Positions 30,627-38,381 of a stretch of 38,381 bases of DNA are shown here, piece by piece. The notes beneath the pieces are model-generated. The model did not search any database and was not told the DNA's origin. It saw only the letters and a program-made list of their open reading frames with translations. Position numbers and translations under genes: made by a program. Source of the stretch: Jimgerdemannia flammicorona. Taxonomy: Eukaryota; Mucoromycota; Endogonomycetes; Endogonales; Endogonaceae. The number at the start of each line of letters is the position of its first letter. Position 1 is the stretch's first letter. The stretch spans positions 1 to 38,381 of the forward strand of contig RBNI01000183.1 of assembly GCA_003990745.1 (NCBI GenBank), given 5' to 3'.

Positions 30627-33600
30627 TCAGTTGTTCAAGGAATCGTATTCCTGAACTAGGTCGGTAGCATTCTGGAGATTGGTCTTGGGTTCCCATGTTG
30701 TATTATGGATCGGATAATCTTTCCATTTAATGAGATACTCAGGGTGGTTATTGTGGCCACGTCTGTTGAGGATTTGTTCAACTTTGTATTCTTCCTGGTT
30801 ATTAATAATGACAGATGCAGGTGGTTTTGTAGTTCGGTTTGGGAATAGTTTATCATCATTGTCATTATATTGCTTGAGACATTGGACATTAAAGACTGGG
30901 TGAATCTTAATAGTGTCCGGTAGCACTAATTTGTAAGAGGTCGGAGAGACTTGTGAAATGACTTCAAATGGTCCAATAAACTTGCTATTTAGCTTTGTAG
31001 ATGGTCTGTGCTTGAGGTTGTCAACTCAGTATCCTTGGATGTCTAGTAGAACTTTTTCTCCAATATCAAAGGTTTCTTCTCAGCAATGTTGGTTAACATA
31101 CTGTAACTGTTGTTCTTGAGCTTGCGATAAATTCTCAATTGTGATCTGGCTTAGATTACACATTTAGAGTAAGAATTCTTTAATAGCTTCGATTGTAGAG
31201 GGTTCTTTAGTAGTTCGGATGAGTGTCAGAGGAGTATTTGGGTTTTGTCCAGTATTGGCGAAGAATGGGGTCATTTCAAGAGAGGCTTGCTTGCTGTTGT
31301 TATAGGCAAACTCAACTGCAGTGAGGTGTTCATGCCAATCATCTTGTCTGTAGGAGACATAGTTTCTTAGCATTTATTCCAGAGTTCAGTTCATTCTTTT
31401 AGTTTGGCCATCAGATTTGGGGTGAAAGGCTATAGATAGTACAAGTTTCATTCCAAGGTATGCATGGAGGGCTTTCCAAAAATGGCTGGTGAATTTTGGG
31501 TCTCAGTCACTAACAATGATCTTAGGAAGACCATGATAGTGAAAGATATTGTCAAACAAGAGTGTAGCTATGTCTGGTGCTGTTGCAGTGGTGGTGGTTG
31601 GTACAAAGTGGGCTTGTTTGCTGAGATAGTCCACAAAGACCACAATTGCATCTTTTCCATTCTTGGTTCAGGGTAGTTGTATAATAAAGTCCATAGAGAT
31701 TTGTTCCCAATTAGCAGATAGTACTGGGATAGGGTGGAGTAGACCAGGTTTTACTAGTGTTGAGGACTTGTTGCATTGGCAGGCATTACAGGAAGTAATG
31801 TAGGTCTTTAGCTGATCTACCATGCAGGGCTAATAGAAGTTTCCAGAGATAACTTCATAGCATTTATCAAATCCTAAGTGTCCAGCAGTAGGGGCATCAT
31901 GACACTCGAATAGGATAGTCTTTCGGAGGTCTCGGTTGTTTGGAACATACAATCTGTTCTTATAGTAGATAGCATTATCCTTAAGTTGGTATTGGTTGTA
32001 CTGGGTATACTTTTCAGCATCATCACTATTCAGGATTTCTCAGAGTGCTTGAGCTTCCTTATCATCAGTACATGCTGTGATAATTTGTTCCATGATAGAG
32101 TTTGTAACCAGGGTGAGAGTTTGGATAACTTTTTCAATAGGTGGTCTGGAGATTACATCAGCAACAATGTTTTCCTTGCCAGGGCAGTACAGGATTTCAT
32201 AGTCAAAGTTGGTGAGGACTTTCATCCATCTGGCTTGCTTTCGAGAAAGAGTAGCCTGAATCTTGATGTTGACTAATGACTTGTAGTCAGTCAATACAGT
32301 GAAGTATGCTTCTTCTAAGTATGGTTGCCATTTGATCAGAGTGTCTATGATGGCTAACATTTCCTTCTTGTGAGTTGCGTAGTTGATTTCAGCATCATTG
32401 AACTTGTGGGAGTGATAGGCCACAGGGTGTCCTTCTTGTATGAGTACTGCTCCAAGGGCTAGGTCAGAGGCATCAGTAGTAACTTTATATAGTAGGGCCG
32501 GATTTGCCGCTTGAAGTACTGGAGTGGTTATCAAAGCATCCTTCAGTACTTGGAAGGCAGTATCTTGTTTGGGTCCCCAATTTGCAAGATTGTTGAAGTC
32601 TTTCTCTTGTTTCATGGTCTAGGGTTGTTCTTCTTTCTTACTGTACTTGGTCATTTGGGTGAGGGCAGTGGTGATTTTGGTGAAGTTGGCAACAAATCAT
32701 CTGTAATAGTTTGTTAATCCCAGGAATGACAGGAGGTCTTTCAGCTTCTTGGGTTTGGGCCAATCTTTGATTGCAGAGATTTTGCTGGGGTCCACTTTGA
32801 TTCCATTTGGCATGATGATGTGTCCAAGGAATTGGATTTCTTTTAGGAGAAATTTGCACTTGCTGAGTTTTGCGAAGAGTCTATTTTCTTGGAGTTTCAG
32901 TAGTTCTAGTTCAAGGTATTCAAGATGTTCCTCCAGGGTTTTGCTGAAGACTAGGATGTCGTCAATATAGATAATAATGAATTTGTCCAGGTATGGATGT
33001 AGAATGGTATTCATCAGTGTCTGGAGGGTTGCAGGAGCATTAGTTAAGCCAAAGGGCATAACCAGGAATTCGAAATGTCTATAGTGGGTTTGGAAGGCTG
33101 TCTTGTAGATGTCTTCTTCTTTCATGGCAATTTGCCAGTAACTATTTTGCAGATCAAAAGAGCTCATGAATTGTGGGTTGGTAAGTCTATCAAATATTTC
33201 GTCGATTCTGAGTAGTGGGCAACAGTTCTTGATGGTCTGTTCATTGAGGTTGTGGTAATCAATGTACATTTACAGGTCTCCTCCTTACTTTACAACAAAG
33301 AGGACTGGTGCACCATAAGGTAATATACTAGGTCTGATGAATTCTTGTTCCAGAAGTTCATTAATTTCTTTTTTGAGTGCATCAATTTCTCTTAGAGACA
33401 TATGGTAGATTGACTTGAAGGCTGGCTTAGCATCTGGAATAGTCTTGATGGCATGGTCCACTACTCATTTGGGAGGTAGGCCTTTTGGGAGTTTCTTCAG
33501 AAATATGTCTCAGAATTTCTAGAGTAGTGGTCTGACATGGCTGTCAACTTTGGAAAAGTCTTCTTCAGAGTTCTCGGGTTCTCCTTTGGATGGACGAATG

Positions 33601-34502
33601 GAGATAGCAAAGAGAGGGCATTTCTTGGCTAATTTCTTAAGTTGTAGCTTATTGATGTGGGTGATCTTTGGTCCAGGATCACTAGAGTTGAGTGGGTCCT
33701 TTTCACCTTGCAGTTTGAAGTTGTGGTGTCCTTTCTTGATGGTCAGAGAATGGTTTACCCAATTGATCATGGGGTTCTCTTATTTTAACCATAGAGTTCC
33801 AAGGATGATTTCATTGTCAGGTAGTGGTATGATCTGGAGAGTAACATATACTTGATAGTTACCGATTCAGAAGGGTAGGTTGTAGACTTTCTTGCTAATG
33901 ACATGTGAGGTTCCATCAGCTGTGGCAACTGCTTGAGTTTGTTGTACCAGAGAGGTGAAGGCCTTGAGTCTGTTGACTGTTTCTTTATTGATGAAGTTGC
34001 CTGAGGCACCACTGTCTATCATGATCTTGACAGGTGCTTGATTAACAAAAGCTTTAAGTATAAGCAGTTTATCTGATCCAATAGTGGTGATTTCAGTTGT
34101 AGGAGCTTTCCTTCTGTTGGTTCTTCTTTGAGCCAGTTCATTGACATAAGAGAAGTAATTATCAATTATATGGGAAGAGTACATTCCAATGCCATGGGGG
34201 CATTGACCACTTGGTATATATCCATCTTCAATTTTCTTATAGAATTGTTCTTCTTTATTCATGGTAGATTGGACTGGGGCCTTGTTTGATGAACCAAATC
34301 CTTTGGATTCTCGGATGGTGGGCAGTAGTTCCGGGACTTCCTTGACTATCAGGGTTGACTTGATTTTTTCGAATAGGATCTGGGTGATACAGAAGCCTAT
34401 AGGGATCTTGAAGGGTGTCCAACTGTGGTTTTGGATGAGAATAATAATTTTGCCTGTATAATCTTTGTCAATGACTCCTCCTTCTACTGAGAGTCCTTTC
34501 AA
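30627..34502 (-). pseudogene. pol of full-length minus element: protease, RT, RNase H, integrase, chromodomain
   Basis: On the minus strand after dUTPase: protease with IDSGASGNFI (about 34000-34030), a linker (INKLQLKKLAKKCPLFAIS), RT ([46 protein letters not shown] at 32958-32969), RNase H (TTDASDLALGAVLIQ near 32480), zinc module near 31760-31900, integrase core (DFII near 31690; the DRDPKF region near 31500 reads SD*DPKF), and chromodomain EYKVEQILNRRGHNNHPEYLIKWKDYP to the stop at 30627. All pieces stay in one frame with no frameshift seen; only point stops interrupt it (for example near 33270, 33520 and 32638). The integrase glutamate region reads RMN.TLE. This copy is the best template for the intact family. 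Confidence 0.88.
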
Positions 34503-34682
34503 TGCTAGACTGCTGTGACAGTATATTCTTCCAATATGTCCTTCAGGAATTTGGATGCTGATTCTTGTGTAGACTTGCTTGACTTCTTAGTTGGAGACTG
34601 TAGCTTCTTTGGCTGCATACAGGTTATATCTAGCTGCTTTTTGACTTCCTTTGGTTAGAGCCTTAGCAGTTTGTCTTATCTT
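34283..34682 (-). pseudogene. Retroelement dUTPase domain (full-length element)
   Basis: The same five-motif domain as at 22101-22490. Motif III GGVIDKDYTGKI and motif V RESKGFGSS are legible, but motif I reads RYNLYAAK, with the conserved Gly and Asp changed, and motif III has Lys for the Glu after the Asp. These are all G-to-A type changes. The catalytic Asp in VID is kept. A TAA interrupts where the other copy has TGA. Finding it in both minus elements between knuckle and protease shows that it belongs to the family. Confidence 0.83.
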
Positions 34683-36725
34683 GACAAAGTCTAGTGTTCT
34701 GGTGGTCAGATTGTTGAGATAGTGCAGAGTGGTAACAGTTGCTCATGTTGCTGTTCAGGGTTTTCGGTTAGGGCAGGCACTGGCTATGTGTCCTGTCTTT
34801 CAGCAATAGAAGCATACTATGCTTCTTCTAAGTTCATTCCTTTCGCCTTCAGTGAGTTTCTTGAAGATACTCAGCTGGGTGGGTTCATGATTTCTGGGTG
34901 TCCATGAAGTGGATGTTGAGAGAGCTCAGGATGCTTCATGCTTGGGTTCTTCTTTCTTGGTCCAAGTCTTTTCCTTGTTGTTGAATTGTCTTCGAGGCAG
35001 AATGGGTCCAGCTGTTAGGATCCACTTGACCATAGTCTTGATTCTTGTCAGGTACTATTGTTGGTGATCACAACCAACTGGGTGTCCTTGTTCTTGGATT
35101 TTTCTAGTAAGTCATTCAGGCAGAGCATTGAATAAATGATCTGCTCTTGTACCATTTCGTGCTTCATCATTGGCAATATATCCTAGGCCAACAGTATTCA
35201 GGAGTGACTCGAGTTTTATACAGAAGGTTTCGAATTCCTCCTTGCCATGTATATCGAATTTGAGGTTGCAGAGTTTTACTCAGGATTCAGCAATCATAAT
35301 TTCACTATGATATTGAGCAATCATTAGTTGTTTAAGTCCAGAGGCTGCAGGATGGGCTCCATATCCTGGGGCATTATTTGCTGCATTCTGAGCAACTACT
35401 GTAGGTTGGGTGTCCCATGTGAGGGGTTTTTCAGGAAGAGTTCACCACCATTCTTCGGCAGGTCCTCAGAAGAATGTAACAACTCAGTGGACATAGGCTG
35501 TAGTGGTAGCAAAGAGTTGTTCCAGAGTGTGGTCTTGATTGTTTGTCAGAACACAGTCAGCGACTCATTCATTGGTCCATTGATTGGCTTCGAAGTTGGT
35601 GTCAACTACACTAATGAAGCTTTGGACTTCTTGTGCAGTACCATTGAAGGTAGGTAGGCTCAGATTTTTTGTAGGTCGGGTCTGTTCAGCTAAGGCAGTA
35701 ATGGTTGCTGCCATTATGGCTACCTGGGTTGTGAGGTCTAGAATCTGTTGGTTTGCCATGTTGTTTACTGGAGGCAGTTGGACTGCTAGTAGTAGTATTA
35801 CTGGTACTACTTGAGGTACTGGTGCAGAGTGTGATGGGGTGCTTTGAGTCTGTGTAAGTTGCTGGAGTAATAGTTGTGGGTCTGGCATAAGGGCTTAATA
35901 GATAGCTATCTGTTGCTGTGTAGGTGTGTTCTGTCCTGATAGAGGTACATCTCCTTCGGTGGTATATCTGAGATCGAATTCACTGAGATACTCCTCCTTC
36001 TCTTTGGTTTGGTCTCTGTGTAATTGAGTTTGCTTAGTGCCAAAATAGACAGAATCAGTTGTATATCTGATTTCAGATGGATTTAATTCAAAGTCAAGTT
36101 CTGGTTTAGTATTGGTTTCGGATTCAGGTAGGGCTGTAGCAGGACCTACTTCAGGTTTGGGGTCAGGTAGTTGATGAAGGATTTCTCTTGCTTCTTCCTT
36201 GAGAATATGGCAGGCCTTGCTATTCTGGAATCAGTAGTATAATATGGTCCTGGTCCTGGTATGGTGAAAGTCAGTAGAGTTGAGCCACTTAGCTACAGAG
36301 GCTTGGGCTTCATGAGGAACTAAGGCTAGAAAGGCTGCTGCTGGTTATCCTAGGTTGCTCGGATTTGTAGAGCTGACGAAACTCTTATTGAGAAGAGTAA
36401 AGAAGGCTTCTATAAGACCTTCTTTGTCTTGACTTACTGGGTGTAGTGCAAGGAGTTCAGTGAATAGGTATTCATCTATTTGCTGATTTAATCGGAGTAC
36501 TTCTTTCTTTGAATGAAGTTTGTCCCACTTATTGCAGGTGTGGAGGTCAAATTGTCCTTGTACGTCAGGTTCAATTCTCTCCAGATTGTCAGATGGTTCA
36601 GGATAAATTCCAGTTTAAAGGTTGGGCTTTATATATACCAACTTGTAGGAATTCGCAGAAGGGTTTGTAGTGGGGTGAGGAAGCATCTTGAAGCGGATTT
36701 GGATTATAAACTGCTGCTACCAAGT
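34503..36725 (-). pseudogene. gag of full-length minus element (also overlaps start of dUTPase)
   Basis: Contains the knuckle region near 34771-34815, where CFYC*KTGHIASAC has TGA for the Arg codon; the capsid-like part (NLSLPTFNGTAQEVQSFIS near 35660, FFRGP.EEW near 35450); MANQQILDLTTQVA at 35760; a Gln/Pro-rich stretch (PDPQLLLQQLTQTQ near 35880); an acidic linker; and the N-terminal part (CNKWDKLHSKKEVLRLNQQIDE near 36500). A four-base insertion TATA near 36635 shifts the frame of the first 30 or so codons. The N-terminal third has no domain I recognise. Confidence 0.8.
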
Positions 36726-38033
36726 TGTAAGAGGGTTGCTTTTTAGGGTAACCATTATGTAGTTCTGGGAGGATTTTTCTAGAAGTTCTGAATATTCTGG
36801 AAGACCGTTTTCTTATAGTCAAGATCAATTTCATATGGAGTATGTCCTCTATGCTTATTGATTTTAAGATCGGGTTGACGTCTCAACCAAAGTCCTTTTT
36901 CAGACTAGTTCTAGATGTTCAGGATTTTCTGTATTTCAGGAAGTTCAAGAAACTAAGACCAGCTTAGTTGAATTGGCATATCGCTGCAGAAAATACCCAA
37001 TTAGGAAATTTCGTAATGAGGTTAGGAGTAGGACCTAACAGGGAGCAGATTTACTTAAGAGTGGTTTGTGAATTATTAAATAGGTTTGATTGCTATTTAT
37101 GATATTGCTATACTAGGAGTAGTTATGTGAAGAGATATTGTGGGGAAGTGCTCAGGAGTTGTGTTCAGATTGTTCAAGTCTGAGATTCTGAGGTCTGGGG
37201 GAGAGAGTATTTATACTAGTGAGGGGCTATCTGGATAGTCTTTGATGATATCACTATTGATGACATCATCACTGGCAAAGTCTGAGCAGTTTTCTGACTT
37301 CTGACATCATCAGTTTCAAGGTGTCATCACTTCTATCTCTTGCAAGATTAAGGCTGTCCTTGGTGGCAGTGGTTATACAAGAATAACAGATCTTGGTTCT
37401 TTTTTTTTTTGGTCTGCTGGCACATTTGCAAGGACTGGCCATTCTCGTCTAGGGCAAGGGCTCACAATGTTATGGCTGGGGGTTTGAACCTTTCAGAAAT
37501 GATATTTTCTATAATCTGAGGTAATTTCTAGTAGTAATATCTGTCACATAGATGGCTTGAGATTGGTTTCGATGATGTTGGCTTTCTTGAGTTCAGATGA
37601 AGCATCTGTCACTCTCCAATGAAGGTGATACAGATAGAGCAAACAGAGTTGTTCAAATGTGTTTTACTTCCACTAAGTAATGAGGTCTTATATAGTCGTG
37701 GTGTATCTTGGTCTTGAGTTGATAAGCACAGTTCAAGAACCTTTTGATGGGTGAGATAGGGTTCTTTTTGTCTTGATTTGAGTTCAGTACTTTTAGTTTC
37801 TTTTGTAATAGTATAGTATACTAAACTAGTTATAGCAGTTCAGAGTCAGTCTTATGGTTATAGTACTTCTTCTAGTATTCTTGTATCTTGGCAGTAGGTT
37901 CTCGTGCTTGCTGGCATATTTCATATAACCAGATGATCTCTTTGATAACTTGTTTTGTAGTCTCACATGTGGTTTCCAAATTAGTTCTGAGGATACCATA
38001 CAATTTTGGTGGCTTGGAGGTTGTGTGCTTATA
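36726..38033 (-). repeat. 5' LTR of full-length minus element (1,308 bp, internally deleted)
   Basis: Short-type LTR lacking about 177 bp just upstream of its TATA box (37209-37215). GCTATCTGGA is joined to TAGTCTTTGATGA, whereas other copies have both words separated and each preceded by TCTGGA, so the loss fits recombination between short direct repeats. The deletion removes the TGACTCA-containing part of the promoter and the end of the possible U3 ORF. The outer end reads CTTATA for CTTACA. Confidence 0.83.
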
Positions 38034-38381
38034 CAAAAAAATACACTTCTAAGATATGCAGGTGCTGTGGATATCTCCACTATAGCCTAAGTGGGTCTAA
38101 GGTATTTTACTGTTCAGTATGTCAAACAAAGCTTGACTACAATTTCAATAGTACTTACAATATTCTCCTTTGTTACCTCACCAAGAGTCAGCCTAAAAGA
38201 GTTGGTGCAGAGCCTACTCTCTTGCAGGACTTGTATCTTAATTTAGACTTATATAGTAATGTGAGGTTTGATAAGGAATATATAGATTTATCTTCTTTCT
38301 CTGCTACCTTACCAGTCATAATAGTTTGGTAAGTAACCTTCTAAGTCTACTTTCCATAATTATTACCTCCTCTACTTTGAG
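38034..38381 (+). pseudogene. Fanzor/TnpB-like protein, C-terminal zinc ribbon and RuvC-III remnant
   Basis: The frame starting at 38036 reads KKYTSKICRCCGYLHYSLSG, followed by SKVFYCSVCQTKLDYNFNS and TYNILLCYLTK. This is the pattern of the OrfB zinc ribbon (CX2C-X14-CX2C, cysteines at 38057, 38066, 38111, 38120) followed by the RuvC-III segment that in active proteins reads RDxN.A.NI. Here the catalytic Asp is Asn (38141-38143) and the neighbouring Arg is Tyr, so even a complete protein would probably be nuclease-dead. About 55 further residues end at TAA 38330-38332. That TAA lies inside GTAAGT (38329-38334), so an intron donor is possible. Everything upstream of the ribbon is replaced by the gypsy LTR. 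In eukaryotes this domain points to Fanzor, an RNA-guided nuclease. Assignment rests on motif pattern only. Confidence 0.68.

Larger units (their letters stand above)
28715..38033 (-). mobile_element. Full-length gypsy chromovirus, minus strand (about 9.3 kb)
   Basis: Two LTRs (28715-30199, 1,485 bp; 36726-38033, 1,308 bp) flank a 6.5-kb interior holding every expected part: primer-binding site, gag, knuckle, dUTPase, protease, RT, RNase H, integrase, chromodomain and polypurine tract. The interior from capsid to chromodomain keeps a single frame, so gag and pol were probably one polyprotein. Point stops make this copy inactive. The five bases outside each end (TAATC left, CAAAA right) do not match, and the flanks are different things (plus-strand gag against a Fanzor-like gene). 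The two ends may therefore come from two insertions joined by recombination. A SINE candidate sits between chromodomain and polypurine tract. Confidence 0.87.

Noticed and set aside
37398..37410. T-run as a second LINE poly(A) tail
   Set aside because: It is a conserved internal part of every short-type LTR (20522, 25402, 29577), with no LINE sequence beside it.
28710..38038. Target-site duplication for the full-length minus element
   Set aside because: TAATC at the left and CAAAA at the right do not match, even allowing transitions.
1..38381. CRISPR array, rRNA, or intact host protein-coding gene
   Set aside because: No spaced short repeats of that kind, no rRNA-like sequence and no intron-bearing host gene could be recognised; all long frames belong to mobile elements.

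Overview
The window is a repeat-on-repeat block with no intact host gene. It most likely comes from a filamentous fungus: a Tad/L1-like non-LTR retrotransposon, a chromodomain Ty3/gypsy (chromovirus) family, hypermutation concentrated at CpG, and the tail of a Fanzor (eukaryotic TnpB-like) gene together suggest this. I cannot place the subphylum. Every long reading frame belongs to a mobile element, and nearly all carry in-frame stops.

Layout. 1-122: scrap of gypsy gag, minus strand. 123-5873: nearly complete LINE on the minus strand (34-base poly(A) at 123-156, ORF2 at 361-3869, ORF1 at 3903-5789). 5874-8422, 10595-12616 and 15111-18131: three 5'-truncated gypsy pol copies on the plus strand, each ending in a polypurine tract and a roughly 2-kb LTR (8570-10594, 13045-15110, 18564-19664 continuing at 26031-26995). 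19665-26025: a 6,361-bp minus-strand element with two 1,484-bp LTRs and a 5-bp target duplication (CGCCA), inserted into the third plus LTR. It keeps gag, dUTPase and protease but has lost RT, RNase H and integrase, so it is a non-autonomous derivative. 26996-28714: partial LTR, primer-binding site and gag of a fourth plus copy. 28715-38033: full-length minus-strand element of about 9.3 kb. 38034-38381: C-terminal zinc-ribbon end of a Fanzor-like gene cut by that element.

The plus copies read as same-orientation nested insertions: copy 1 sits in the RNase H region of copy 2, copy 2 in the protease region of copy 3, and copy 3 in the LTR of copy 4. Their 5' halves would then lie left of the window.

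The gypsy family codes for gag (CCHC knuckle), a five-motif dUTPase, aspartic protease, RT, RNase H, integrase and a C-terminal chromodomain, mostly in one frame. Its U3 region carries an extra ORF of 365 codons in the plus-strand copies. The minus-strand LTRs share both ends but have a different middle, with only the C-terminal tail of that ORF recognisably conserved. A 274-bp tRNA-like SINE candidate with a 9-bp target duplication sits between pol and the polypurine tract in three copies, and its empty site is preserved in copy 1. Sister copies show the same codon as CGA, TGA and CAA, so most stops come from deamination of an ancestral CpG.
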